A DNA stretch of 64,000 nt, taken from contig NZ_VXCA01000009.1 of the NCBI RefSeq assembly GCF_011369485.1, positions 202,853-266,852 of the forward strand, read 5' to 3'. Made by a program: the position numbers and the translations under genes. The notes beneath the pieces were generated by a model, which was not told the origin of the DNA, did no database searches, and saw only the letters and a list, made by a program, of their open reading frames with translations. Shown in pieces: positions 7,425 to 16,664 of this stretch. This stretch comes from Pseudomonas atagonensis. Lineage in GTDB: Bacteria > Pseudomonadota > Gammaproteobacteria > Pseudomonadales > Pseudomonadaceae. Numbering within the stretch: position 1 is the first letter of the stretch; each line of letters starts with the position of its first letter.

Positions 7425-10070
7425 TCAGCAGTCCAGTGGGTTGCGTTTTTCCGGGTCGATGCCGAACTTGGTAATGGCCTCGGCCACGACTTTAGGTTCG
7501 ATATCGCCACGGTCAGCCAGTGCTTCCAGGGCTGCCAACACCACGAAATGACGGTCGACTTCGAAGAAATGACGCAGTTTCTTGCGGCTGTCGCTGCGGC
7601 CGAAACCGTCGGTGCCCAGGACTTTGAACTCCTTGGACGGTACCCACTGACGGATCTGCTCGGCGAACAGCTTCATGTAGTCGGTAGACGCGATGACCGG
7701 GCCTTTACGGCCGCTCAGGCACTCTTCAACGTAGCTCTGCTTAGGCTTCTGGCCAGGCTTGAGGCGGTTGCTGCGCTCTACGGCCAGGCCGTCGCGACGC
7801 AGTTCGTTGAAGCTGGTGACGCTCCACACGTCAGCGCCGACGTTGAACTCTTCACGCAGGATCTTCGCCGCTTCACGGACTTCACGCAGGATGGTGCCGG
7901 AACCCATCAGCTGTACGTGGTGCGCCGCTTCGCGGGTGTCTTCTTCGAGCAGGTACATGCCTTTCTTGATGCCTTCTTCGGCACCGGCCGGCATGGCTGG
8001 CTGCTGGTACGACTCGTTCATCACGGTGATGTAGTAGAAGATGTCCTGTTGCTCTTCGGTCATCTTCTTCATGCCGTCCTGAATGATCACCGCCAGCTCG
8101 TAGCCGTAGGTCGGATCGTAGGTGCGGCAGTTCGGGATGGTGGCAGCCAGCAGGTGGCTGTGACCGTCTTCGTGCTGCAGGCCTTCACCGTTCAGGGTGG
8201 TACGGCCGGCGGTGCCGCCGATCAGGAAGCCACGGGTGCGGCTATCGCCAGCAGCCCAGGCCAGATCGCCGATACGCTGGAAGCCGAACATCGAGTAGAA
8301 GATGTAGAACGGCAGCATTGGCTGGTTGTGGCTGGAGTACGAAGTACCAGCCGCGATGAAGGAACTCATGGCGCCTGCTTCGTTGATGCCTTCTTCAAGG
8401 ATCTGACCTTTCTGGTCTTCCTTGTAGAACATCACCTGGTCTTTATCGACTGGCTCGTAGAGTTGGCCAACGGACGAGTAGATGCCCAGCTGACGGAACA
8501 TGCCTTCCATGCCGAAGGTACGGGCTTCGTCCGGGATGATCGGAACGATGCGCGGGCCGATTTCCTTGTCCTTGACCAGTTGCGCGAGGATTCGCACGAA
8601 CGCCATGGTGGTGGAAATTTCACGGTCGCCGGAACCGTCGAGGATCGCCTTGAGGGTATCCAGATCCGGGGTCGGTACGCTGAAGCTTTGTGCGCGGCGC
8701 TGAGGTACGAAACCGCCCAGTGCAGCACGACGCTCGCTCAGGTAGCGGGCTTCGGCGCTGTTTGGTTCTGGCTTGAAGAACGGCAGGTTCTCCAGCTCTT
8801 CGTCCTTCACCGGAATGTCGAAGCGGTCGCGGAACAACTTCAGGCTGTCGACGTCGACTTTCTTGGTGTTGTGCGCAGTGTTTTTCGCTTCGCCGGCACC
8901 GGTGCCATAACCCTTGATGGTCTTGGCGAGGATGACGGTTGGTTGTTCTTTGTGGTTGACCGCTTCGTGGTACGCCGCATAGACCTTGTACGGGTCGTGG
9001 CCGCCACGGTTGAGTTTCCAGATCTCATCGTCGGACAGATCAGCAACCATCGCCTTCAGCTCAGGCGTGTTGAAGAAGTGTTCACGAACGAACGCGCCGT
9101 CTTTGGCTTTGTAGTTCTGGTACTCGCCGTCGATGACTTCGTCCATGCGACGTTGCAGGATGCCGTCGACGTCTTTGGCCAGCAGTGGATCCCAGAAACG
9201 GCCCCAGATGACTTTGGTCACGTTCCACTGAGCACCGCGGAACACGCCTTCGAGTTCCTGGATGATCTTGCCGTTGCCGCGAACCGGGCCGTCGAGGCGC
9301 TGCAGGTTGCAGTTGATGACGAAGATCAGGTTGTCCAGCTTCTCGCGGCCGGCCAGGGAGATCGCGCCCAGGGATTCCGGCTCGTCGCACTCGCCGTCAC
9401 CCAGGAAGCACCAGACTTTCTGTTTGCCCGGCTGAATGAATCCGCGGTGTTCCAGGTACTTCATGAAGCGTGCCTGGTAGATCGCCTGGATCGGACCCAG
9501 ACCCATGGAAACGGTCGGGAACTGCCAGAAGTCAGGCATCAGCCAAGGGTGCGGGTAGGACGACAAGCCCTGACCGTCGACTTCCTGGCGGAAGTTGTTC
9601 ATCTGGTCTTCGGTGATGCGGCCTTCCATGAACGCACGGGCGTAAACGCCTGGCGAGGTATGGCCCTGGAAGTAGATCAGGTCGCCGCCGTGTTCGTCGG
9701 TCGGGGCCTGGAAGAAGTAGTTGAAGCCGATGTCATAAAGGGTCGCACTGGAAGCGAAGCTGGAGATGTGACCACCCAGGTCAGAATCTTTCAGGTTCGT
9801 ACGCATTACCATCGCCATCGCGTTCCAGCGTACCAGCGAGCGAATGCGGCGTTCCATGAACAGGTCGCCAGGCATGCGTGCTTCGTGGGTAACGGGGATC
9901 GTGTTGCGGTAAGGCGTGGTGATGGCGTAAGGGAGCTGCGAGCCGCTGCGGGTCGCGAGTTCGCCCATACGGGTCATCAGATAGTGAGCACGGTCTTCGC
10001 CTTCTTTGTCGAGAACCGATTCCAGGGCGTCCAGCCATTCCTGGGTTTCGACGGGATCGAGGTCTTGCAT
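7425..10070 (-). CDS. aceE: Pyruvate dehydrogenase E1 component (homodimeric)
   Basis: Thiamine-diphosphate enzyme that decarboxylates pyruvate and acetylates the lipoyl groups of AceF. 881 aa, the size of homodimeric gammaproteobacterial E1p. The ThDP-binding GDG...N motif is GDGECDEPES...LIFVINCN; the N-terminal start MQDLDPVETQEWLDALESV is typical. First gene of the aceE-aceF operon. No lpd gene follows, so E3 must be encoded elsewhere. The upstream gap carries two FadR/GntR-type operator sites, suggesting control by a pyruvate- or acyl-responsive repressor, as PdhR does in E. coli; the regulator itself is not in this window. Confidence 0.98.
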   Translation of the reverse strand: MQDLDPVETQEWLDALESVLDKEGEDRAHYLMTRMGELATRSGSQLPYAITTPYRNTIPVTHEARMPGDLFMERRIRSLVRWNAMAMVMRTNLKDSDLGGHISSFASSATLYDIGFNYFFQAPTDEHGGDLIYFQGHTSPGVYARAFMEGRITEDQMNNFRQEVDGQGLSSYPHPWLMPDFWQFPTVSMGLGPIQAIYQARFMKYLEHRGFIQPGKQKVWCFLGDGECDEPESLGAISLAGREKLDNLIFVINCNLQRLDGPVRGNGKIIQELEGVFRGAQWNVTKVIWGRFWDPLLAKDVDGILQRRMDEVIDGEYQNYKAKDGAFVREHFFNTPELKAMVADLSDDEIWKLNRGGHDPYKVYAAYHEAVNHKEQPTVILAKTIKGYGTGAGEAKNTAHNTKKVDVDSLKLFRDRFDIPVKDEELENLPFFKPEPNSAEARYLSERRAALGGFVPQRRAQSFSVPTPDLDTLKAILDGSGDREISTTMAFVRILAQLVKDKEIGPRIVPIIPDEARTFGMEGMFRQLGIYSSVGQLYEPVDKDQVMFYKEDQKGQILEEGINEAGAMSSFIAAGTSYSSHNQPMLPFYIFYSMFGFQRIGDLAWAAGDSRTRGFLIGGTAGRTTLNGEGLQHEDGHSHLLAATIPNCRTYDPTYGYELAVIIQDGMKKMTEEQQDIFYYITVMNESYQQPAMPAGAEEGIKKGMYLLEEDTREAAHHVQLMGSGTILREVREAAKILREEFNVGADVWSVTSFNELRRDGLAVERSNRLKPGQKPKQSYVEECLSGRKGPVIASTDYMKLFAEQIRQWVPSKEFKVLGTDGFGRSDSRKKLRHFFEVDRHFVVLAALEALADRGDIEPKVVAEAITKFGIDPEKRNPLDC

Positions 10071-10182
10071 GGCTTGCTCCAGGGCGGAAAGGCTTCCAGA
10101 ATCGGTTGCCTGAGTTTGCGACTGGCCTTGTGGGCAGACGATTTAAAATTCTTGGATTGCCGACAGGTTGTTCCGGCGGCGT

Positions 10183-10195
10183 GTAGTTTTACTAC
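10183..10195. promoter_or_regulatory. Predicted FadR/GntR-family operator 1 upstream of aceE
   Basis: GTAGT-TTT-ACTAC, an inverted repeat whose core TAGTTTTACTA fits the consensus TNGTNNNACNA known for the FadR subfamily of GntR regulators (FadR, PdhR, LldR). It lies 113 bases upstream of the aceE ATG. Its exact reverse complement recurs at 10235-10247, centres 52 bases apart, about five helical turns. The regulator is not identified. Confidence 0.65.
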
Positions 10196-10234
10196 AAATC
10201 TTTGAGCATTTCAGCCTTTCGGATGTATAGACGA

Positions 10235-10247
10235 GTAGTAAAACTAC
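10235..10247. promoter_or_regulatory. Predicted FadR/GntR-family operator 2 upstream of aceE
   Basis: GTAGT-AAA-ACTAC, the reverse complement of operator 1, again matching TNGTNNNACNA. A minus-strand TATACA (10224-10229), a possible -10 element for aceE, lies between the two sites. A second interleaved inverted repeat, CAGCCTTTC (10212-10220) and GAAAGGCTG (10252-10260), straddles this operator. The rest of the 10071-10454 gap shows no convincing gene; promoters for divergent glnE probably lie in its AT-rich right half. Confidence 0.65.
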
Positions 10248-10454
10248 AGATGAAAGGCTGGTGGCCTCCGACTGCGTTGTGAGAATAATCGTTAAGGTTG
10301 GTCGATTGCCATCCGAAAAAGGTGAAAGTTTGATGCTGGATGCTAAAGAAGAAGAAATTTCAGCTATTTCTAACTTTTGTTCGACAGTCCTTCACGTAGC
10401 GGGTTTTCACCGTTCACTACAAGCGGCCATTTACACGCCGATCAAGGATAGACC

Positions 10455-13394
10455 ATGACCCTGCCCGTGCTTGCCGAACTGCCTGCCATTCTCCTGCCGT
10501 TGGTCAGCCGATCCGAGCAGTCGTTCCGTACGGCTGTCGCCTCGCTTGAAGACGATCACGGCTTCTCGACCTGGACGCCGGAACGCTGGGCGCAATTCGC
10601 CCGCGTCACCGCCGCCAGCGAGTTTGTCATTGAACAGAGCGTTCGTGACCCTTTGATGTTGCTGTCGCTGGTGCAGTCAGGCGAGCTCGACCGGCCGTTT
10701 GCTCCGGGTGAGCTCTGCGCGCAGATTGCCGCCGTGGTGAACGCGGCCGAGACTGAAGACGAACTGGGCCGCGTGCTGCGCCGCCAGCGCACCCGGCATC
10801 AGGTGCGCATCATCTGGCGCGACCTGACCCGTCAGGCCGACCTGGTGCAAACCTGCCGCGATCTCTCGGACATGGCCGACGCCACCATTGATCAGGCTTA
10901 TCAATGGTTGTACCGCCGCCACTGCCAGCAATTCGGCACGCCGACCGGCCGGCGCAGCGGCGAACCGCAACAAATGGTCATCCTCGGCATGGGCAAGCTC
11001 GGCGCGGTCGAGTTGAACCTCTCTTCCGACATCGACCTGATATTTGCTTATCCAGAGGGTGGCGAAACCGTTGGCGTGAAGCGTGCGCTGGATAATCAGG
11101 AGTTTTTCATCCGTCTCGGTCAGCGCCTGATCAAGGCTCTCGATCCGATGACCGTCGACGGCTTTGTGTTCCGGGTCGACATGCGCCTGCGCCCGTACGG
11201 CTCCTCCGGCGCTTTGGTGTTGAGCTTCAATGCGCTGGAACAGTATTACCAGGATCAGGGCCGCGACTGGGAACGTTACGCGATGATCAAGTCGCGGGTG
11301 GTGGCCGGCGATCAGGTGGCTGGCGCGCAATTGCAGGAGATGCTGCGTCCGTTCGTCTACCGGCGTTATCTGGACTTCTCGGCCATTGAAGCGCTGCGCA
11401 CCATGAAGCAGTTGATCCAGCAGGAAGTCCGCCGTAAAGGCATGGCCGACAACATCAAGCTCGGTTCCGGCGGCATCCGCGAAGTCGAGTTCATTGCCCA
11501 GGCTTTTCAGCTGATCCATGGCGGGCGCGACTTGAGCCTGCAGCAGCGTCCTCTATTAAAGGTGTTGAGCACGCTGGAAGGGCAGGGTTATCTGCCGCCG
11601 GCGGTGATCAGCGAGTTGCGCGAAGGCTACGAATTCCTCCGTTACACCGAGCACGCGATTCAGGCCATCGCCGACCGCCAGACCCAGATGCTTCCGGATG
11701 GTGCTCAGGATCAAGCGCGGATCGCCTTCATGCTCGGATTCGCCGACTGGGAAGCCTTTCACGAAAAACTGATGTTCTGGCGTGGCCGCGTCGCCTGGCA
11801 CTTTGCTCAGGTGATCGCCGATCCCGATGAGGACGAAGGCACCGAAAGCGAAGTGGTGGTGGGCGGCGAATGGCTGCCGCTGTGGGAAGAAGCGCAGGAC
11901 GAAGAGGCCGCGTGTCGTCAGCTGGAAGAGGGCGGTTTTGCCGATGCCCCCAAGGCTCTGAAGGCACTGGCCGGATTGCGCAGCAGTCCGCAGTTGCGGG
12001 CGATGCAGCGTCTGGGTCGTGAGCGTCTCGATGCGTTTATCCCGCGCCTGCTCGCGCAAGCCGTTGAGCATGACAACCCGGATCTGGTCCTTGAGCGGGT
12101 GTTGCCGCTGGTTGAAGCGGTCGCCCGCCGCTCGGCTTATTTAGTCTTGCTGACCGAAAACCCCGGTGCACTGCGGCGCCTGCTGACGCTGTGCGCGGCG
12201 AGTCCGTGGATCGCCGAACAGATCACCCGTTTCCCGTTGCTGCTCGACGAATTGCTCAACGAGGGCCGACTGTTCAAGCCGCCGCTGGCGCCGGAACTGG
12301 CTGCCGAATTGCGCGAGCGCCTGACGCGGATCCCGGAAGACGACCTCGAACAACAGATGGAAGCCCTGCGCCATTTCAAACTCGCACACCGCTTGCGCGT
12401 CGCCGCGTCGGAAATCGCCGGCAGCCTGCCGCTGATGAAAGTCAGCGACTACCTGACCTGGCTGGCCGAGGCGATTCTCGAGCAGGTGCTGGCCCTGGCC
12501 TGGCGCCAGACCGTGGCCAAGTACGGCACGCCGCTGCGCACTGACGGCACCCTTTGCGATCCCGGCTTCATCATTGTCGGTTACGGCAAAGTCGGCGGGA
12601 TCGAGTTGGGGCATGGTTCGGATCTGGATCTGGTGTTTATCCACGACGGTGACCCGCAAGCGGAGACCGACGGGGCGAAGCCGATTGATGGCGCGCAGTT
12701 CTTCACCCGGCTGGGCCAGCGGATCATTCACTTGCTGACCGCGCAGACCAACTCCGGTCAGTTGTATGAGGTGGACATGCGCCTGCGGCCGTCCGGCGCA
12801 TCGGGGCTGCTGGTCAGCTCGCTCGGCGCGTTTGCCCGCTATCAAGAAAATGAAGCATGGACGTGGGAACATCAGGCGCTGGTGCGTGCGCGGGTGCTGG
12901 TGGGCAGTCAGGACGTCGGTCAGGCCTTCGAGAAGGTCCGCGCTCAGGTACTGGGCAAGACGCGTGATCTGGCGAAGCTGCAACAGGAAGTCAGCGAGAT
13001 GCGCGCCAAGATGCGCGACAACCTCGGCAGCAAGAGCACGGCGGCCGGTACGGCGGCGAATGCCTTTGACGCCACGGCGCCGTTCGACCTCAAGCAGGAC
13101 GCCGGAGGTATCGTCGATATTGAATTTATGGTGCAATACGCGGCTCTGGCGTGGTCGCAAAGCCACCCGCCATTGCTGCGCTGGACCGATAACATCCGCA
13201 TTCTGGAAGAGCTGGAACACGAAGGGCTGATGCCTGCCGAAGACGCCAGCCTGTTGCGCGAGGCCTATAAAGCCTACCGCTCCGCCGCCCACCGGCAGGC
13301 CTTGCAGAAGGATGCCGGGGTGATCCCGGGCGACCAGTTTGTCGAAGAACGGCGGCAAGTATTGCGGATCTGGCGTGAGCTGGGGCTAAGCTGA
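10455..13394 (+). CDS. glnE: Bifunctional glutamine synthetase adenylyltransferase/adenylyl-removing enzyme
   Basis: Adenylylates and deadenylylates glutamine synthetase in response to PII and glutamine, setting nitrogen assimilation. The two nucleotidyltransferase halves are both visible: SSDIDLIFAYPEGG in the N-terminal (deadenylylating) half, and GHGSDLDLVFIHDGD in the C-terminal (adenylylating) half. 979 aa is the expected full length. The start MTLPVLAELPAILLPLV has a modest upstream signal. A GC-rich hairpin with a short T-run separates it from waaF 51 bases downstream, so it is probably its own transcription unit with some read-through into the LPS genes. Confidence 0.98.
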   Translation: MTLPVLAELPAILLPLVSRSEQSFRTAVASLEDDHGFSTWTPERWAQFARVTAASEFVIEQSVRDPLMLLSLVQSGELDRPFAPGELCAQIAAVVNAAETEDELGRVLRRQRTRHQVRIIWRDLTRQADLVQTCRDLSDMADATIDQAYQWLYRRHCQQFGTPTGRRSGEPQQMVILGMGKLGAVELNLSSDIDLIFAYPEGGETVGVKRALDNQEFFIRLGQRLIKALDPMTVDGFVFRVDMRLRPYGSSGALVLSFNALEQYYQDQGRDWERYAMIKSRVVAGDQVAGAQLQEMLRPFVYRRYLDFSAIEALRTMKQLIQQEVRRKGMADNIKLGSGGIREVEFIAQAFQLIHGGRDLSLQQRPLLKVLSTLEGQGYLPPAVISELREGYEFLRYTEHAIQAIADRQTQMLPDGAQDQARIAFMLGFADWEAFHEKLMFWRGRVAWHFAQVIADPDEDEGTESEVVVGGEWLPLWEEAQDEEAACRQLEEGGFADAPKALKALAGLRSSPQLRAMQRLGRERLDAFIPRLLAQAVEHDNPDLVLERVLPLVEAVARRSAYLVLLTENPGALRRLLTLCAASPWIAEQITRFPLLLDELLNEGRLFKPPLAPELAAELRERLTRIPEDDLEQQMEALRHFKLAHRLRVAASEIAGSLPLMKVSDYLTWLAEAILEQVLALAWRQTVAKYGTPLRTDGTLCDPGFIIVGYGKVGGIELGHGSDLDLVFIHDGDPQAETDGAKPIDGAQFFTRLGQRIIHLLTAQTNSGQLYEVDMRLRPSGASGLLVSSLGAFARYQENEAWTWEHQALVRARVLVGSQDVGQAFEKVRAQVLGKTRDLAKLQQEVSEMRAKMRDNLGSKSTAAGTAANAFDATAPFDLKQDAGGIVDIEFMVQYAALAWSQSHPPLLRWTDNIRILEELEHEGLMPAEDASLLREAYKAYRSAAHRQALQKDAGVIPGDQFVEERRQVLRIWRELGLS

Positions 13395-13404
13395 TTCTCG
13401 AGGC

Positions 13405-13436
13405 GGGGAGGCGTAATGCCTCCCCGGTTCGTTTTT
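13405..13436 (+). terminator. Terminator/attenuator between glnE and waaF
   Basis: GGGGAGGC-GTAAT-GCCTCCCC (13405-13425), an eight-base-pair stem, is followed by GGTTCG and five T (13432-13436). The T-run ends only nine bases before the waaF ATG, so the hairpin lies inside the waaF leader and could partly uncouple or attenuate waa transcription. Confidence 0.6.
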
Positions 13437-13445
13437 GGAAACCAC

Positions 13446-14480
13446 ATGAATATTCTGATCGTTGGGCCCAGTTGGGTCGGTGACATGGTGATGGCGCAGA
13501 CACTGTTTCAGTGTCTCAGGCAGCGCCACCCGCAATGCGAAATCGACGTGCTGGCCCCCGAGTGGAGCCGGCCGATCCTTGAGCGCATGCCGGAAGTGCG
13601 CAAAGCCTTGAGCTTCCCGCTCGGCCACGGCGCACTGGAACTGGCAACGCGTCGACGCATCGGCAAATCCTTGGCCGGCCAGTACGACCAGGCGATCCTG
13701 CTGCCGAACTCGTTGAAGTCGGCGCTGGTGCCGTTCTTCGCCGGCATCGCGAAACGCACGGGCTGGCGCGGCGAATTTCGCTACGGCCTGCTCAATGACG
13801 TGCGCACGCTGGACAAAGAACGCTACCCGCTGATGATCGAGCGCTTCATGGCGCTGGCTTACGAGCCGAACGCCGAGCTGCCGAAACCCTATCCGCGCCC
13901 GAGCCTGCAAATCGACCCGGTGACCCGCGAGGCGGCACTGACCAAGTTCGGCCTGACCCTCGACCGTCCGGTGCTGGTGTTGTGCCCCGGTGCCGAATTC
14001 GGCGAAGCCAAGCGCTGGCCGTCCGAGCATTACGCCAAGGTCGCTGAAGCGCGCATTCGTGAAGGCTGGCAGGTCTGGCTGTTTGGCTCGAAGAACGATC
14101 ATGCCGTCGGCGAAGACATCCGCGCGCGGCTGATTCCGGGCCTGCGTGAAGAGTCCGTGAACCTCAGTGGCGGTACTTCGCTGGCCGAGGCCATTGACCT
14201 GATGTCCTGCGCCGATTCAGTGGTTTCCAACGATTCCGGTCTGATGCACGTTGCTGCAGCGCTGAACCGCCCGTTGGTGGCGGTTTACGGCTCGACTTCG
14301 CCGGGCTTCACCCCACCGTTGGCCGAACATGTAGAAATCGTCCGTTTGGGGCTCGATTGCAGCCCGTGCTTCGACCGCACCTGCCGTTTCGGCCATTACA
14401 ACTGCCTGCGCCAGCTGATGCCGGACGCGGTCAACGATGCCTTGCAGAAGTTGCAGGGCTCTGTGGTCGAGGTTCATTAA
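13446..14480 (+). CDS. waaF: ADP-heptose:LPS heptosyltransferase II
   Basis: Adds the second L-glycero-D-manno-heptose to the LPS inner core; GT9 family, acting at the cytoplasmic face of the inner membrane. The N-terminus MNILIVGPSWVGDMVMAQTLF is the family hallmark, and the C-terminal half has the nucleotide-sugar site around VVSNDSGLMHVAAALNRP and YGSTSPGFTPP. 344 aa. I start at the ATG at 13446 rather than an upstream in-frame ATG at 13416 that falls inside the terminator hairpin. First gene of the waa core operon; waaC follows two bases after its stop. Confidence 0.96.
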   Translation: MNILIVGPSWVGDMVMAQTLFQCLRQRHPQCEIDVLAPEWSRPILERMPEVRKALSFPLGHGALELATRRRIGKSLAGQYDQAILLPNSLKSALVPFFAGIAKRTGWRGEFRYGLLNDVRTLDKERYPLMIERFMALAYEPNAELPKPYPRPSLQIDPVTREAALTKFGLTLDRPVLVLCPGAEFGEAKRWPSEHYAKVAEARIREGWQVWLFGSKNDHAVGEDIRARLIPGLREESVNLSGGTSLAEAIDLMSCADSVVSNDSGLMHVAAALNRPLVAVYGSTSPGFTPPLAEHVEIVRLGLDCSPCFDRTCRFGHYNCLRQLMPDAVNDALQKLQGSVVEVH

Positions 14481-14481
14481 G

Positions 14482-15543
14482 TTGCGGGTATTGCTGATCA
14501 AGACTTCATCGCTGGGCGACGTGATTCACGCGTTGCCGGCGCTGACCGACGCGGCCCGGGCGATTCCCGGGATCAAGTTCGACTGGGTGGTGGAGGAAGG
14601 TTTCGCGGAGATTCCGACCTGGCACCCGGCCGTTGGCAAAGTGATCCCGGTGGCGATCCGCCGCTGGCGTAAAAACCTCTGGCAAACCATCAAGAGCGGC
14701 GAGTGGAAACGCTTCAAGCAAAGCGTGCGCGCGCAGAAATATGATTTGGTGATCGACGCCCAGGGCTTGCTGAAAAGTGCCTGGCTGACCCGTTACGTCA
14801 AAGCCCCGGTAGCCGGCCTCGATAAAGGCTCGGCGCGGGAGCCGATGGCGGCGCGTTTCTACGACCGCAAACTGGCCGTGGCCCGTGGTCAGCACGCCGT
14901 CGAGCGCGTGCGGCAGTTGTTCGCCATTGCGCTGGGTTACGACTTGCCCAAAGGCCTGGGCGACTATGGCCTCAACGTCGAGCGTTTGGTCGAACTGCCG
15001 CGCAAGAACGCGTTCGTGGTGTTCCTGCATGGCACGACGTGGGACACCAAGCACTGGCCGGAAGCCTACTGGCGCGAGCTGACCGAACGCGTCGGTTACC
15101 TCGGCGTCGGCGTCAAACTGCCGTGGGGTAATCCGCAAGAGAAGGCCCGTGCCGAGCGCATTGCCGCCGGTTTCAAACACGCCGAGGTCTTGCCGAAACT
15201 CAATCTGGCCGGCGTCGGCAAAGTCCTCGCCGGGGCACAAGCCTGCGTGGCGGTGGACACGGGTCTCGGCCACTTGGCGGCCGCGCTGGATGTGCCGACC
15301 ATTTCGCTGTTCGGCCCGACCAACCCGGGTCTGACCGGCGCTTACGGCAAACTGCAGATTCATCTGGCCAGCGATTTCCCGTGTGCGCCGTGCCTGCAAA
15401 AGAAATGTACTTATCAACCGACCGCGCAGGATGCCCGTCAGTTTGACCTGAAGCGTGAACAGCCGTTGTGCTTCACGCGTCTGAACCCCGAGCGTGTCGC
15501 CAGCCGACTGAGCACGTTGTTAATGGCTGAGGAGCTGCGCTGA
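14482..15543 (+). CDS. waaC: ADP-heptose:LPS heptosyltransferase I
   Basis: Transfers the first heptose to Kdo in the LPS inner core; GT9 family. The start is TTG at 14482, giving MRVLLIKTSSLGDVIHALPA, which matches the conserved WaaC N-terminus; an upstream ATG at 14437 inside waaF would add 15 unrelated residues. The nucleotide-sugar site is seen in VAVDTGLGHLAAALDVPTIS and FGPTNPGLTGAYG. 353 aa. It begins two bases after waaF and its stop shares one base with the waaG start (TGATG), so translation is coupled in both directions. Confidence 0.95.
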   Translation: MRVLLIKTSSLGDVIHALPALTDAARAIPGIKFDWVVEEGFAEIPTWHPAVGKVIPVAIRRWRKNLWQTIKSGEWKRFKQSVRAQKYDLVIDAQGLLKSAWLTRYVKAPVAGLDKGSAREPMAARFYDRKLAVARGQHAVERVRQLFAIALGYDLPKGLGDYGLNVERLVELPRKNAFVVFLHGTTWDTKHWPEAYWRELTERVGYLGVGVKLPWGNPQEKARAERIAAGFKHAEVLPKLNLAGVGKVLAGAQACVAVDTGLGHLAAALDVPTISLFGPTNPGLTGAYGKLQIHLASDFPCAPCLQKKCTYQPTAQDARQFDLKREQPLCFTRLNPERVASRLSTLLMAEELR

Positions 15544-16664
15544 TGCAATTGGCATTTGTCCTGTACAAATATTTCCCGTTTGGTGGCTTGCAGCGCGATT
15601 TCATGCGCATCGCCCTCGAATGCCAGAAGCGTGGCCACCAGATCCGCGTTTACACGCTGATCTGGGAAGGCGATGTTCCGCCCGGTTTCGAAGTGCTGGT
15701 GGCGCCGGTCAAGGCGTTCTTCAATCATCGCCGCAACGAGAAACTCAGCGCGTGGATGGCAGCGGATCTGGCCAAGCGCCCGGTGGATCGCTTGATCGGT
15801 TTCAACAAGATGCCCGGGCTGGACGTCTATTACGCCGCCGACGGCTGCTTCGAAGACAAGGCGCAGAACCTGCGCAATTCGCTGTACCGCCGCTGGGGCC
15901 GCTACCGCCACTTCGCCGAGTACGAGCGCGCGGTGTTCGCCAAAGACGCGAAAACCGAAGTGCTGATGATTTCCGAAGTGCAGCAGCCACTGTTCATCAA
16001 GCATTACGACACGCCGCTGGAACGTTTCCACCTGCTGCCGCCGGGCATCGCCCAGGATCGTCGGCGCCCGACGGATGCCGATGAAATTCGCGCCGGTTTC
16101 CGCGCCGAATTCAACCTCAAGGACGATGACCTGCTGCTGGTGCAGATCGGTTCCGGGTTCAAGACCAAGGGTGTTGATCGCAGCCTGAAAGCGCTGGCCG
16201 CATTGCCTGCGGAATTGAAGAAGCGCACCCGGCTGTTTGTAATCGGCCAGGATGACCCCAAATTGTTCCAGATGCAGAGCGCCACTTTGGGCTTGGGCGA
16301 CAACGTGACGTTCCTCAAGGGTCGCAGCGATATTCCGCGATTCCTGCTGGGCGCCGACCTGTTGATCCACCCGGCTTACAACGAAAACACCGGTACGGTA
16401 TTGCTCGAAGCGCTGGTCGCCGGGTTACCGGTGCTGGTCAGCGCGGTCTGCGGTTACGCCCATTACATCGCCGAGGCCGATGCCGGGCGAGTGCTGGACG
16501 AGCCGTTCGAGCAGGCGCAACTGACGCAATATCTGACGGACATGTTGAACGACGACGCTGCACGCGCGGCCTGGAGCCGCAACGGTCTGGCCTTCGCCGA
16601 GACGGCCGACCTTTACAGCATGCCGCAACACGCGGCCGATGTGATTCTGGCGGAGCAAGCTTAA
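15543..16664 (+). CDS. waaG: LPS core glucosyltransferase WaaG (GT4)
   Basis: UDP-glucose/UDP-hexose:heptose transferase that puts the first hexose onto HepII. The N-terminus MQLAFVLYKYFPFGGLQRDF is characteristic of the WaaG/RfaG family. The C-terminal GT4 E-x7-E region is ENTGTVLLEALVAGLPVL (the two Glu are eight residues apart). In P. aeruginosa the first outer-core sugar is galactosamine rather than glucose, so the donor here cannot be read from the sequence. 373 aa. One-base overlaps with waaC before and waaP after (TAATG). Confidence 0.95.
   Translation: MQLAFVLYKYFPFGGLQRDFMRIALECQKRGHQIRVYTLIWEGDVPPGFEVLVAPVKAFFNHRRNEKLSAWMAADLAKRPVDRLIGFNKMPGLDVYYAADGCFEDKAQNLRNSLYRRWGRYRHFAEYERAVFAKDAKTEVLMISEVQQPLFIKHYDTPLERFHLLPPGIAQDRRRPTDADEIRAGFRAEFNLKDDDLLLVQIGSGFKTKGVDRSLKALAALPAELKKRTRLFVIGQDDPKLFQMQSATLGLGDNVTFLKGRSDIPRFLLGADLLIHPAYNENTGTVLLEALVAGLPVLVSAVCGYAHYIAEADAGRVLDEPFEQAQLTQYLTDMLNDDAARAAWSRNGLAFAETADLYSMPQHAADVILAEQA

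Noticed and set aside
7548..10205. 885-codon open frame opposite aceE
   Set aside because: Exactly shadows aceE, a confident gene. It is a typical GC-rich antisense artefact.
10261..10458. 65-codon ORF ending over the glnE start (ATGA overlap)
   Set aside because: Starts at GTG inside the inverted repeat arm, its composition is AT-rich and unlike local genes, and it has no recognisable motif. The overlap is tempting, but the region is better explained as the regulatory gap between aceE and glnE.
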